Below the pieces are notes generated by a model. The model searched no databases. It was not told the DNA's origin and worked only from the letters and a program-made list of their open reading frames with translations. The translations under genes were made by a program, and so were the position numbers. Of a stretch of 64,000 bases of DNA, positions 1 through 11,744 are shown piece after piece. Origin of the DNA: Gambelia wislizenii (Eukaryota; Chordata; Lepidosauria; Squamata; Crotaphytidae); assembly GCA_030847615.1 (NCBI GenBank), contig JAUMIR010000001.1, positions 85,733,501 to 85,797,500 on the forward strand, in the 5' to 3' direction. Position 1 is the stretch's first letter, and every line of letters begins with the position of its first letter.

Positions 1-1693
1 AATTTATTATTTGTCTGCATTCAGGTACGATCTATCAATTCTCCTCCAGTCCATTACAACTGCCAGACATTGGCTCAGGAGAGAACTTATGCTCCTGGAT
101 CATGACAGAAAAACAGAGGTGGGTGTCATTGGCATATTAATGACACTTCAATCTAAAGCCTCAGACAATCCCAGCTGGTGACTTCATGCAGATGTCAAAC
201 ACAGATGTGTTTCATTCCCTAGGTCATTTTTCATGGAGATGAATAAATACTTATTCAGATACTTAATTTGAATGAAGTCCCAGACAAATATTTCTGGGGG
301 GGAAATGGGGACTGGCAAGCAAGATGTACCATTACTGAACATACAGTATGCTGGTTCATCTCCTTGGGACTTGGCATCTCCTGAACCAATATGTAGAAAG
401 AAAGGCAAACAGAAGCATGAATGTGTTTCCATCTGGACAGTGAGTTCAAATGTGAGTTCCAAAACTGAAAATAAAGTCTGTCCTTTTGTATTCCATATTC
501 TTTTAAAAACAATTCCTTACTGTCTGTATCCATCAGTCATTAAAGATAATAATATGTTTTTGTCAAACTTTGGAACCATGAAAACATGAACCATTAACAG
601 TGTGGAATGGTGAGCCATAATAATAATAATAATAATAATATAATAAATTTTTATTTCTATCCCGCCCCTCTGCAACGCAACTGACATACATATCTAAACT
701 GCTAGTTGTTGTTGTTTGAATCCTATATGAATCTATTTACAGTATTTAAAATAGTCTATAGTCTCACAAATGCAAATTTAAGTAGCTTCTGCATTAGAAT
801 TTACTACATGAGTAAGCCACCCCACTTTCACTCATGGTATTACAACAGAAAAGACATATATTTTAGAACTTATGATTCTATGATTCATTAGAAAACTAAA
901 AACCCACTTTCCTTAAAGCCATTTAGCAGAAGATGACACCAATTTGTTAAATTATCCAGCTGTAAGACATTTGCTTGAATTATAATCAAAGATCAGTTTC
1001 TTGCTTTGAAGATGCAAACTTCAGTCACCATTTTTGTAACTGCTTTCCCCCCTTTTTTTTTTTTTAAAAAAAGGAAGGCTTTGTACCACAGTAACCTTTT
1101 TAAAAATTCACATTTTTGATTCACAGCTTGAGCACTAAGGTAACATTCCTTTTCCCAATCTGAAGAATGATGTTTATACAATAATCACATTTCCCCCTAG
1201 GTAATCAGAAAGTTCAGCTAGTCAAGTCTTATATAAATTTGGATATAGCTCACCACATTGTCACAATGTTTTGAAACACTAGCCACACAGGCGCAGAAAG
1301 AGAGCACATTCCTCCCCCCCCCCACCTCCCCACCCACAACCTGCTATCAGTTTCATCAGACTGGAACATGAATATAGGCATGGCTTTAATCAGATGGAGA
1401 GAAAGAAAAAGAGAATCGAGGAGAAGCAAATAGCCAAGGGTGCTTTCTGAACTACTTTGATAATGCAAGATGCAAGATTTCATTCCCATGATCTGACACC
1501 TAAGAGAGGGCTGTCAGGGTTAATTCCAGAGTACAACTTTAGCCCTCCCCACTACCTTCCCCACACAGCTGGAAAGGAGTCTGCCTCCTTAATGACAGAA
1601 AGTTGGTGTATGGGGAGAGGGAGGGTTATGGAGAGAAAAGCGGAGCTGTTTCGAAAGAGGGAGAAGGAAAGGCAGACAACACCAGAGTCTTAC
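1..1693 (-). other. Intron of the minus-strand host gene; no coding signal
   Basis: This stretch lies downstream of the splice donor at 1693-1689 and is therefore the second intron of the gene on the minus strand, running out of the window. It is ordinary AT-rich sequence with a short (AAT)n tract, poly-T/poly-A runs near 1050-1070 and a C-rich run near 1315. The open frames here are short and show no domain. Apart from a small L2 tail at 617-675 I see nothing to annotate. Confidence 0.6.
617..675 (-). repeat. L2 LINE 3' tail fragment
   Basis: An (AAT)n run is followed by a block whose reverse complement is the L2 terminus seen elsewhere in this window (at about 24100 and 45220): a short GC block reading gcagaggggcgggata, then an AT-rich link and the ATT repeat. 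Only the last 60 or so bases of the element are present, an extreme 5' truncation. Confidence 0.6.
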
Positions 1694-2783
1694 TTTTGTA
1701 GCTGGCAGCCCAGGGCTGATAGCCATAGTAGCCAGTGATCCTCAGAATCCTTTCCTCGATGGAAGTGAGTCCCACAGAAGCGCTGGTGAGGTCCTCCACG
1801 GATCGGGACCATTTCAAGTCCTCCTTAATGGCTTCATCCACCACCAGGTACTTGAGCTGCCGGAGCTGAGGGCTGATGTCTGACAGCCTCCGGGGGCTGA
1901 CATCCGGAGATCTCCTCATGCCACTAGAAAGAAAAGCGGGGCGAGGGGGCGAGGAGGGAAGGCAAACGGGGTGAGCAGAAACGCCAGGTATTCCCAGGAG
2001 TGCATGCGAGGAAAGCCCGCGCTCTCCACACACGCGAGGGGCGGCCGGGCGGGCGGGCGGCCGGGCGGGCGGAGAAGGGGCAAACTGAGGCGGGCCCTCG
2101 GCATTCACAGGGGGGGGGAGAAGAAGTCCCTCCTCCTCAGAGGTGTTAAGGTACCCACCCCAACCGCCTCCCCTCAGAAAAGCCCGCCAAAAGGAGGGAG
2201 CCCCGAAATACCTCAGCGCATCCCGGGAAGAGGCTGCCAGAGAAAGCGAGGAGGAGGAAGAAGAGGAAAAGGGAGGCACGCTCCCCCTCCACCCCTTGCC
2301 GAGCGAGGAAGGGAGGGGGGCTTCGGGGGAACTTTCAGTCCTTCCCCGGCCCAACTAGCCCCTTCTCCCCGCCTCAACACCCACTTCTTCTTGTTGTTGT
2401 TCCTAATGCCCAGAAAAAAGACGAGCAGCCAGAAAACACCGAATGGGGGGGGGGTTTGAAAAAACTTTGCCTGCCCTGCCTCTCAGAGCAAGGACCCCTC
2501 TCCCCCTCCCTCCCTCCCTCCCTCCCTTTGGCGGGAACGGGGCGGAGGGGTCTGAGGGGGCGCGCGGAGGCAGCCGAGCAAGGAGCGCTGCCTGCCTCTG
2601 CTGCAAGGAAAAGCAGGTGCCTCGCCGCCCCCCCTCTCTCTCTGTCACACACACACACGCTCCTCCTGCTCCCTCTCCCCCACGCCCCGTCCCTCCTGCC
2701 CAGCCACTGGCGGCGAGGGCGCTCACTCACATCGCCATGCTCTTGCCCCTGGCCGTGCCATTGGGAAACTCTCGGATCCCCAT
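1694..2783 (-). CDS. First two coding exons of an unidentified host gene
   Basis: Two exons can be joined on the minus strand. Exon 1 (2783-2731) starts at an ATG reading MGIREFPNGTARGKS and ends in a consensus donor (AT|GTGAGT). Exon 2 (1923-1694) follows a pyrimidine-rich acceptor (tttctttctag) and ends at AAAA|GTAAGA. The joined frame is open and gives about 94 residues, continuing outside the window. Visible segments are MRRSPDVSPRRLSDISPQL, LVVDEAIKEDLKWSRSVED and RILRITGYYGYQPWAA. The style (Arg/Ser-rich start, then a helical acidic stretch) suggests a cytosolic protein without a signal peptide. I do not recognise the family. Both exons lie in a CpG island, which fits the 5' end of an expressed gene. 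An upstream in-frame ATG at 3023 exists, but its extension is low-complexity CpG-island translation, so I chose the ATG at 2783. Confidence 0.72.
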
Positions 2784-3400
2784 CGGGAAGAGCCGCGGGG
2801 GAGTGAGGGCGCCCAGCTTCCAGCGAGGGGAGGCAGGCGGAGAACGAGGAGGAGACGAAGCGGGAGAGAGGAGAAGGCTGGCCGGCTGAGGGAGAGGAGA
2901 AGCGGCGTCCGAGCGAGCGGCTCTCGGCGGCGGCCGGCAAAGGACCAGGCAGAGGGACGCGGCTAGCCTGGCCCCGGCAGCAGAACCCGGAGTTTGGGGC
3001 TCAGCCAGAGCTGCTGCCTGCATGCGAGTCCTCCTCCTGCGTCCCCCGCGCAGGCGAGGCGTTGGGCTCCCGGGTTGGAAAACCTGCTGCTGCTGTTGCT
3101 GTTGCGGAGGCTGCGTACAGAAGCGAAGGAGCGGAGCAATGTCCGCGGCCCCGCTCTCGCAGGCACTCGCTCGCCCCTTCTCCGACGCCGGCTTGCCCTC
3201 CCGCTCTCTCCCCGTAGGGGGAGCCCGCCCTCCTCGCTCGCTCTCGCTCAGTTGCTCCTCCTCGCCCGGGAGCCACCGACAGGGGGCGCCCCCGGCAGCT
3301 GGCGAGAAAGCCAGTCCTCGAGGGAAGGGGCGGTGCTCGCCTCCTGCCTTCCAGCCTGGCCCTGAGAGCCTGGGGGAAAGATTGATGGCCAGGCTGGGGC
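1880..3400. promoter_or_regulatory. CpG island promoter of the host gene
   Basis: GC- and CpG-rich block against an AT-rich background, with GGGCGG-like motifs, a (GGGC)n stretch near 2040-2075, a (CCCT)n tract near 2505-2527 and a short (AC)n near 2650. It covers both first coding exons of the minus-strand gene, so transcription probably starts between about 2800 and 3200 and runs leftwards. The several 100-240 codon open frames here on both strands are a by-product of GC content. Divergent transcription to the right is possible, but no plus-strand exon is visible. Confidence 0.75.
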
Positions 3401-3439
3401 TTAAACCATTTCTGATTGTGTGTGCGCGCTTGCGTTTGA

Positions 3440-3650
3440 TAGCAATAACAAGAATGTTTTAATGTATTTTTATTGATTTTATTCATAGTGTGGTTTTAAT
3501 TATGTAGAAATTAATTTAATGCTTTTTTACTGTTTGTAAATGGTGATATATTTAGCTGTATTTTTTAATTGTTGTAAGCTACCTTGAGTCCCGTCTTGGG
3601 AGAAAGGCGGGTATAACTCTAATAAATAAATAAATAAATAAATAAAGCGC
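3440..3650 (+). repeat. LINE 3' end with (AAAT)n tail
   Basis: AT-rich 3'-UTR-like text leads to the motif ttgtaagctaccttgagtcc, a GGCGGG block and then a (TAAA)n tail at about 3620-3646. This is the usual layout of a CR1/L2-type LINE 3' end in reptiles. No coding part remains. Confidence 0.5.
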
Positions 3651-3925
3651 TTCTATTTCTATGCAGTTTATAAGTGCAAAGCACTCCCTATGTGGTTTAC
3701 AATGTGTTAGCTAATTGCCCCCAACAAGCTGAGTACTCATTTTACTGACCTACAGAAGGGCGAGTGAACCTTGGAGCCCTCTAAGATCATAGAATCATAG
3801 AATTGTAGAATTGGAAGAGACCACAAGGGCCATCCAGTCCAACCCCCTACCATGCATCAAACTTGAAATGTTGTGGTTGCAGAACTGGCATTTAACCACT
3901 GCGCCACCAGGGCTGCCTGATCTTA
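3651..3925 (-). repeat. Sauria-type tRNA SINE, split by a CR1 fragment
   Basis: Read on the minus strand, 3925-3861 holds the tRNA-related head (a gggcgcagtggttaaa-like A-box region) and 3785-3651 holds the body with the phrases aaaatgagtact, agctaacacattgtaaacc and gtgctttgcactta. These are hallmarks of the squamate Sauria SINE family. A CR1 3' end sits between the halves. The copy at 57593 is in the opposite orientation. Confidence 0.7.
3786..3860 (-). repeat. CR1 3'-end fragment inserted in a SINE
   Basis: Starts with the CR1 terminal repeat (atcatagaatcatagaa) and continues with ttggaagagaccacaaggg and catccagtccaaccccct, the same text as the 3' ends of the long CR1 copies at 19361 and 46761. 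About 75 bp are kept, so this is an extreme 5' truncation. Confidence 0.8.
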
Positions 3926-4007
3926 TTTGACCTTATTCTGAAGCCCTTCATATACTTTATACATTAATATTCACAGAGGTGGCCATTTGAGCTGCAAGGA
4001 AAATGAG

Positions 4008-4621
4008 AATATTTATTTTATTGATCATCATCAATAAATATCAGAGTTCTTACATTAACTATTATTCATTCATTCATAAAAATTAAATTTAAACCAACCC
4101 TTCTCCTAAAAAATTGGACTCAAAAGTAGATGACCATAAAGTAGATAAAAGTACACACTTAAAAAATAAAACAGATCAATTGAATTCAAACAACAAAAAT
4201 TAAAAGCAATTAAAGCCAATATTTAAAAAGTAACACCCACCAGGATTAAAAGCCACATTAAAGAATTTCCTTGTCAAAACCATCAGTCCAAGTCCTGTCT
4301 GGTGTGTGTTTTTTTAAAGTCCCTGCTAGCAGGAGACATGGGGTGGGGCGGCAGTTTTGGTTCATTTGGCAGGGAGTTCCACGGCCTGGGAGCAGGTTTT
4401 AATTGCTTTTAATTTTTGTTGTTTGAATTCAGTTGATCTGTTTTATGTTTTAAGTGTGTACTTTTATCTATTTTATGGTCATCTACTTTTGAGTCCAATT
4501 TTTTAGGAGAGGGGTTGGTTTAAATTTAATATATATGAATGAATGAACGATTGAATGAATGAATAATAGTTAATGTAGGAACTCTGTATATTTATTGATG
4601 ACCATGAATAAAATAAATATT
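4008..4621. repeat. Long imperfect inverted repeat (arms about 205 and 225 bp)
   Basis: The arm at 4008-4213 is the reverse complement, with small indels, of the arm at 4397-4621. Matching landmarks include aattcaaacaacaaaaatta on the left against taatttttgttgtttgaatt on the right, and the (ATTC)n/(GAAT)n tracts. The spacer of about 180 bp is not repeated. The unit could fold into a long hairpin as RNA. It may be a foldback transposon or two copies of one LINE 3' end inserted in opposite directions; I cannot tell which. Confidence 0.75.
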
Positions 4622-5021
4622 CCAAGGAATATTCCAAGAAAAAACCCAAGGAAAATCTATGGCTGCCGGCCATGAAAGCCTTTGACTTCACACAGAAGAT
4701 TTTTGTCTGATACTCCAGAAGAGCTGCTGCCCAGAGCTAGAAGGACCAATAGGCTGCCAAACCATAAGGGAGCTTCCATCTGTTCTTTGCCTGCTAAAAT
4801 GTTGGGCTCTGAAGAGAGGGAGAGAGATCTTCAAAATGAGGAACAATAAAAACAGAGCAGCAGCCCAGGAATGCTGACTTCACCTGCCAGCATTTGTGAA
4901 TTGCCAAAAAGGAGATGAAATCTATTTCCTCTGACCTGGGGATCTTTCTTCTTCTGTTTCTGTTATGTAATGAAGGCCAAGAAAGAGGCAATCCAACTCA
5001 ATGGTTAGCTGGTGGCTGCCA

Positions 5022-5770
5022 TTGTTATCCTAAGAGGTGGGGGTGCTTTGAGATCCACCCATGATATCAAACTCTAGATGGTATGCCCTGTGAGAGGAAG
5101 GTAAGTGCAGGGACCTTTAAACCTATGTATACCAGTACTAACTACAGAGAAGTGCAGATTGGAGTGAAATAAAGTGCTTTTATTGGAAATAGCACAAAAA
5201 ACATTCACACATGCAACACATATTCACAAGAACCACACAAGGCTATCGAAGAGTGAGGCAGAAAGGTTGGATAGAGGGATAGATTTGGGAAATAGCGCAA
5301 TAGTTACCAGTCTTGAAGAGCGGAGTTTCAAAGTACTCAAGTACAAGTCTGAAGATGGCACTGGAAGTTCCAATCTGGAGGTACGCCAAGAAAGAGAGTG
5401 GCTGGTCTCATCCACAGTGGGACAGTTTTCTATTGTCATCGCAGTGCAGGACAGGAGGGGGTTCCAAGGGGATATTTTATTCGGACTGGTGTTGGAAAGG
5501 TTGCTTGATTGTTTGGTTGGGTGCCTCATTGCTGAGGTTCCCAAGAAGGAAATAGCACGTACCTCAATGGCTTTGTTTACTGGGGGCTCCGCACAATGCT
5601 AATTTGGGCTTGCTTGCTAAAAATATTTCTAAGGCAACTTTCCAGGTCCTTGTGACCTCCACCTGACCTCTTTTTTAACCATCCCGGCCAACTTGACTCC
5701 TTCAAAGTGTCCAATATTTCCAATTATGAGGTATTATAGGGAGGGAATAGTAGGCCATGTTAATATCATT
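5022..5770 (-). repeat. Solo LTR-like repeat, minus orientation
   Basis: This segment is the reverse complement of 8822-9755 with about 80 percent visible identity. Near one end, on the minus strand, it carries a polyadenylation signal (AATAAA in tccaataaaagcacttta) and ends close to an ACA. No coding region is attached on either side. Together with the copies at 8822 and 25491 it looks like a family of solo LTRs. The inverted arrangement of the first two means they are not the two ends of one provirus. Confidence 0.55.
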
Positions 5771-6379
5771 CAGACTATTAATACTTACAGAATAAATTGG
5801 AGACCCAATTCATTATCTTGCCTTTTTGTAACTCCCACTCACTTAAATGGAGCTTGCACAGGAGAACTTCACAGGAGATATTGCCAGAACTATTTAGTGG
5901 CTCCCACGTCAGTGGATCACTGAAACCATCTGAATTCTAGTCCAAGCTTTAAAGGAATTTTTAAAGCTGTGGTTCTTAACCTATGGTCTGTGAACCCCAA
6001 GGAGGCCACAATGTCCTCACAGGGGGTCTGTGAAGGCTTGAAGGCTGCTCAGCCCACATGAAGGAGCCAAGGCAAAGGCTTGGCTTGCACACTGCTGTTC
6101 AATTCACCCCAGCCACAGATTTGCAGGAATATGCTTCCTTCCCCTCCAGAGCCTTTGAGGGAAGGGTTAATGGGTTGTATAATTGTGTTGTTTTAAATCT
6201 TGAGTTAAGTCTTGGGTGTCTGTAGCAATAAAAAGAGATATTTAACAAAAGAGGGTCCCTGGTAAAAGAAAGGTTCAGAGCTACTGATCTTAAGTGCTGA
6301 ACCGATTTTGAGGATAAGTTTCAAAACCTCGGATAGCTCCTTTAAAGCTTCATTGATATGGAAGCTACTGGACTGTGTG

Positions 6380-6600
6380 GGTGTATGTACCTTCAAGTTG
6401 CCTGTCAACTTATGGTGATCCCATGAATTTCATAGGGTTTTCTTAGGCAAGGAATACTCAGTGGTGGCTTTGCAAGTTCCTTCCTCTGAAATATAGCCTA
6501 CAGAGCCTGATCATTGTTGGCAGTCTTCCACCCAAATACAAACCAGGGCTGACTCTGCTTAGCTTCCAAGATCAGACAGGATCTGGTGCCTTTAAGGTAT
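6380..6600 (-). repeat. 5S-rRNA-derived SINE, minus orientation
   Basis: Read on the minus strand it begins with 5S-rRNA-like sequence (gatcttggaagctaagcaga, the internal promoter region) and continues into the tail shared with the copy at 60003: ggaaggaacttgc, ctaagaaaaccctatgaaat and a run about cataagttgacaggcaactt. Such 5S-derived SINEs are known in squamates. Transcription, when active, would be by RNA polymerase III from the 5S internal promoter. Confidence 0.75.
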
Positions 6601-6601
6601 T

Positions 6602-7625
6602 TAGATTGTGCCCAATGTTTAATTAGTAGAGGTGACTGTGTAGTTTAGATTTTCTTCTTCAGAGATCCACAATCATTTTATTTTATTTGATAGCTCTAGA
6701 TAAAGCAAAGATAAACCAATAAACCATAGAACAGTGCACATCGACCTATCTGATGTGGGAGACCAGGATTCCCCCCACCCCACAATGTGCCAAAGACCAG
6801 TATCATACTTATGCTCTTGACTACAATTGTTTCTTTCCTGGAAACACATCAGGGACCTGTAGCCAATGGATCATGGACTGGCACCAGTCCATGGACTATC
6901 ACTTTAGGTAGCACTGCCTTAGAAGGCTTGACATCCTAACTCCATAGGCCACACATGACAATCTTTGTATGCCAAGGGCCATTTCACACATTATGTGGAG
7001 TTTGCTGCTGAGTTTATGCTCATAACTGGCTGCAGAACATTATAGAGCCCTGGAACAAAACATGCCTGCAAGGTACACACTTGCTACACTTATAGTTTAC
7101 TGTTCCATGTGAGTAAGTGAACATAGAAATGTCATGTAGGAAATGGACCTTCAGCCAGGAAAACAGAGCTAATCCAGCAAGGATCTTTTAACACACTGCA
7201 GAGAGAGTGTCTCTCATAAACATTCTGTTTTCTTGATAGCAATGAGATCTCCAGGGTCCTGTGTGATTTATGTCCCTTGCAGCATTAGAGTCAATAGCAC
7301 CAAGATCTAAAAACTGGTGCAGAGAAGAAAGCTCATATAACAGCTTGTTTATATACCTATTCATCACTTCATGAAGGTAACTCTCAAAAGTACAAATGAC
7401 CCAAAAGTGTCATTCTGCAGTCTCTTTGTTTCAGATAGCCATCTACACATCAAGTACAGCTGCTTTTGGAATTGTTTCAGCAGCAGTCTGAAACCTCTGC
7501 TGAAGCAGAGGCAAATATCTGAATGCAGATGGTGTTGACCCAGGGACAGGTTTCCACTTCTTCCTCTCTGAAGCTTTGGTCATCAGAACAATAGTGTGGA
7601 AGTGTTAAGAGAAAAAAAAATACTT
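6602..7625. other. No gene or clear repeat seen
   Basis: Ordinary non-coding sequence. Six-frame translation gives only short frames with no recognisable motif, and I see no terminal repeats. Confidence 0.5.
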
Positions 7626-7833
7626 AGGCTGCTGCCACACTGACTCCACTTTAACTGTCATGGCTCAATCCTATGGAATTCTGGGATTTGAAATTTGTTG
7701 TGGCACCAGAGCTCTCTGATAGGAAGGCTAAATCTCTGATGAAGCTACAAATCTCAAAATTCCATAGCATTGAGCCATGGCAGTTAAAGTGGTATCAAAC
7801 TGCATTATTTCTGTAGTGTGGCAGCAGCCTTAG
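7626..7833. mobile_element. Palindromic hAT-like MITE
   Basis: The left end taggctgctgccacact is the exact reverse complement of the right end agtgtggcagcagccta. The inner parts also pair (ccatggctcaat-type text against attgagccatgg, and ttccatagcattgag against its partner). This is the familiar non-autonomous, nearly palindromic hAT-type element of lizard genomes; similar copies lie at 30711 and 60766. Confidence 0.7.
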
Positions 7834-8821
7834 TCATACTGAAGGTGCTAGATTCTTTCCCTTTCTTCTTTCTTTTGCTTTTATTCCTCTATAATGCATC
7901 ACAGTGCCTCAATGGTGTTATTTAAAATCATCAATAGGAAAGACCTCTCAATTTCTGCTTCCATATTTGGAATTTGGAAGTTGTCAATTTTTAACATGTT
8001 TTCACATACAAATTACCCGTAGACATGGAACTTCGGTTACTTTAACTCTTCACCCATAGGGTAGATCCATTAAGATCCAACATGAATGTTAAGGCAAAGG
8101 AGAAGGGTGAGATATGATTCATGGATATATCACATGCGAGGGAAAACCTGAACACTGCATTAACTGTGTGGCCATGTTTAATGTATTTGTGAGTTTTTTA
8201 AACAGCAGAAATGGGAGCTGGCTTGACTTTTGCAGAGAGGAGGGCAACTGCAGCAGATCTAGAGGTTAATTTTATGCTCCAGAGATCCTCTGTGGGCCAA
8301 ATAGATTTTTTTTTTAAAAAAAAAAGCCAAATAAGTACAAAAGCAGAAGTGGTTTTGAAAAACTGTTTTTTTAAAAAAAAAAATCAGCAGCAGAGAGGGC
8401 TCCTGCAACCTATTGAAAAGGTAAATTGCCACTCCCAGGGGCTTCTGAAAGAGACAATTCACTCCTGGTTTGGGAAGACTGTAAGAGCCTCAAAAGAGTG
8501 GGGGGAGGTTGCTGCACTTTGCCAATTCCTGTTCTAGTGTGTGCCTCCCCGGTATGACGTAGCCTTAATGAGAGCCTTAACAAATCCAGAACTCTCACTT
8601 GCCATTTAGCAGAAGCTCCCATTAACATCACAAATAAACAGTGGTCAGCTGATTTTAGACAGGACTCTGGAGTGCCACCCTGATCTGTCCCCAGATACCA
8701 TAATGTAACATAAATGATAATCATAACTTAAACAGGTATGCTAAATATGATCACACAGTTTCCATCAGGTACAATTTGGCCCTCAAATGGGAGTTGTGGT
8801 ATAAAGGAGGCTCCCAGCTGA
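7834..8821. other. No gene seen; A/T homopolymer runs
   Basis: Non-coding. Two poly-T/poly-A junctions (about 8309-8325 and 8367-8384) produce a Lys/Phe-rich open frame of 108 codons at 8211-8537 that has no family features, so I do not call a gene. Confidence 0.5.
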
Positions 8822-9755
8822 TGGACAGGCCTCCCTATGATGTCTCATAATTAGAAATATTGGACACTTTTGTGGGTCAAGTTGGCTGGGGTGAACCCAA
8901 AATAGGTCAGGTGGAGGTCACATTGATCTGGGATGTGTCTTAGAAATATTTTGGCAAGCAAGCCCAAATTAGGATTGTGGGGAAGCCCCTTGGTAAACAA
9001 AGTCATTGAGGAGGTATGTGCTAATTCCTTCTTGGGCACCTCAGCAATGAGTCATCCAACCAAACAATTAAATGACCTTTCCCAACTCCAGTCCTAAGGA
9101 CATCTCACCTTAGACCTCCCCTCCTGCACAGAATTGTGAGGTTGTCGTAAACCCATCAATTTCTGTCTCCCAGCCATATATGCAGTCAGTCAAGTTTTGG
9201 TTTCCTTTGTTTACTCGGTGGGAAAATTATTCTGGCTTTGTTCTATCCAGAGTACCCCTTCAGAACATGAAGCATGGTATAAATATCAGTTCCCTAGCAA
9301 TAGAAAGATGTGCCACAGTGGACAAGCAGGCCCCTCTCTTTCTCAGCATGCCTCCAGATCGGAACCTCCACTGCCACCCTCAGATTCCTGTTTGAGTATC
9401 TTCACTACAATGAAACTCTGCTCTTCAAGACTGGTAAATATCACCCTATTTTCCCGAATCTCTCCCTCTATCCAGCCTTTCTGCTTTACTCCTCTATAGC
9501 TTTGTGTGGTTCTTAGGAATGTGTGTTGCGTGTGTGAATGCATTTTTTGTTATTTCCAATAAAATACTTTATTTCACTTTAAACTGGAGTTCTCTGTAGT
9601 TAGTACTGGTATACATACAGTAGGTGAAAAGATCCCCACAGTTACCCTCCTCTTGCAGGCATACTATTTGACCTAAGAATTCCCCCAGATAAGAATTTGA
9701 GGCATTTTGATATCATGGGTGGGTCTCTAAAGTACCCCCACCTCTAAAGGTAACA
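8822..9755 (+). repeat. Solo LTR-like repeat, plus orientation
   Basis: Homologous to the reverse complement of 5022-5770 across its length. Shared blocks include ggaaatattggacact-type text at the left, gcaagcaagcccaaatta in the middle, and aataaaatactttatttcac (polyadenylation signal) near the right. It ends near ctaaaggtaaca. No internal retroviral coding sequence accompanies it. Frames of 60-100 codons inside are chance frames. Confidence 0.55.
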
Positions 9756-10711
9756 ATGTGAAGCAGGAAGCAGAGGGCAATGCATTGGATCTCTGATGAG
9801 AGGTGCTCTGGACCATCCCTTTCCTTGGTTGTATGAGTCCTCTACTAAAATTGAGTTTTTCCATTAATACTATACAGGAGGCAGTATAAATAATGTCTCT
9901 TGCTGCAGCGTATTTACTGCCTGAAGTATGCACAACGTAATTGGCTCAGGAAACTAGTTTAACATTATGTCATTTTCTGTATGCTTGTAATATTTTCTAC
10001 AAACACTGTGGAAAAATCCAAAATGTGGTATGTTTATTTAGATTATATTTTGACATTTTCAGTTTCAAAAAGATACACCTATCTGATTTTAGGGGTGGGA
10101 AGTTATAAAAGACATTAATTGTCATCACCCCCCAAACTATTCCTCTTACAGCAAAGAATGGAAAGGAATAAGACTAGCATACCTTAGTGGGCAAATTAAA
10201 AGGTTACACCTATGTCATTCTTCATAGTTAGAGGTTTCTTGAAGAATGTAATTTACAAGTACTCTAACAGATATTGAGCAAGCAATATCTTATTTATCTT
10301 CTCTGTGAAAGTAGAAAGAATAAAAGTTGGCTCAGTGTGTGGATATGAATCTGTTAGTGATAACGTGTGGCAGAGGGGAAGACCTAGAAGGCATGCTTGG
10401 ACTGGTTTGCTGGATCTCTGATCAGAGTTTTGTTTTGACAGGTGAAATAGAAGTGTAAAAATATAGCAGAAGAAAAGTTGATAGAGTACATCAGTGAACA
10501 ATGAAGAAGACCCCCGCCCCTCTAAATATCTTTCTAGACAACAGAGTTATTATACACTTGACATCTCTTTCAGGAATCACCTCTCACATTGTTAATGCAT
10601 TCACCACTGTGGCTCTGCTCATCTGTTTTACAGTTCTCTCACCTTTATTCCCTTTGATTTGTCAATGTCTCTTAGGCAATAACCATGTTTCCACAAAAGA
10701 AAAGAATCATC
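9756..10711. other. No gene or clear repeat seen
   Basis: AT-rich non-coding sequence without terminal repeats, domains or tandem arrays that I can recognise. Confidence 0.5.
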
Positions 10712-11388
10712 TGAGGGCTTGTCTACACTAATGATAAAACACATACTCACCCCAGATCCTGTGTGATTTGACCACATGATGCATGCAGCGAATCTGCTCC
10801 TTTTAGCCATTAATCCGGCTTAACAGGAATGATAAATTGCTCTGGTATTTTGGACATGTGAACAGTTGGATTGGGCTGGATCTGGAGAGATCCAGCTTTC
10901 CACACATGTACACACCCACAGCATTGGCCCCACTGGCCCGTCCCCCTCAGAGCCGCCACCACTTACACCTTGCCCTCAGGCCAAGCGGCTCTTTGCAAGA
11001 GCCTGGCCATCACTGTTGCTGCTAGTGAGGTCATAATGGGGCACTGCACCATGTGATCAACAAGGAAGGGGTCACTCTGCCCCCCTCCTCATTGATCACA
11101 TGGGTGCCCCATTCTGACCTCAGCAGCAGTGATAGCAATGGCCAGGCTCTCACAGAGAGCTGCTTGGCCAGTGGGCGAGGCAATGGAGGCAGTGGCAGTG
11201 GCACCAAGGGGGATGGGCCATTGGGGCCAATGCAGTGTTGTCCTGTTGGCCTGTCTGTACTATGGCATGGCTCCGGAATGGTTCTGTGCCAGTTTGCATA
11301 GTTGGCATCATGTCAGTCCAGGGCAGCTCAGGAGCATAATGCTGTGAACTGGCCCCAGATTATGGCACCAATGTAGATATATCTTTAG
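10712..11388. mobile_element. Long foldback DNA element (two inverted arms)
   Basis: The centre near 11076 is flanked by arms that pair over at least 140 bp each: gcaccatgtgatcaa (left) against ttgatcacatgggtgc (right), gcggctctttgcaagagcc against ggctctcacagagagctgc, and cattggccccactggccc against gggccattggggccaatg. The outer ends carry a weak terminal inverted repeat around the phrase tctacac. No coding potential. The shape is that of a non-autonomous foldback DNA transposon, GC-rich relative to its surroundings. Confidence 0.65.
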
Positions 11389-11744
11389 AGGTGGCATGTT
11401 GGTATGACTAGTGTGACACAAATGGCAATTTCAATGCACTTAGACAGCAGTGTTGCAGAAATATATCCTCCATGGGAAGGAGCTTGTGAAACACACACAC
11501 TTGCATGCCTGTTCAGTCAAACTCACTATAACATATGCATTTCTATTTTAAGTTTAGAGAGTCCTCAGATAGACATTTGGGCAAAGAATGGATGGAAGTA
11601 GTTTCAGGAGGAGCCTCTGTAATATACAGGCAAGTAGTTTCAGAATAAGGATCTTGGTAGGACACAGGTAAGTGGTTTTAGGAAAAGAAACTGGATAGTG
11701 GGTAGAAACTCAGTAGGAAGTAGAAACTGAGTAGGTGGTAGATC

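Noticed and set aside
1626..3486. Several 100-240 codon frames on both strands around 2-3.4 kb
   Set aside because: These are CpG-island by-products with low-complexity translations. Only the two spliced exons on the minus strand have supporting signals.
5022..9755. A provirus bounded by two LTRs
   Set aside because: The two copies are in opposite orientation and no gag, pol or env sequence lies between them.
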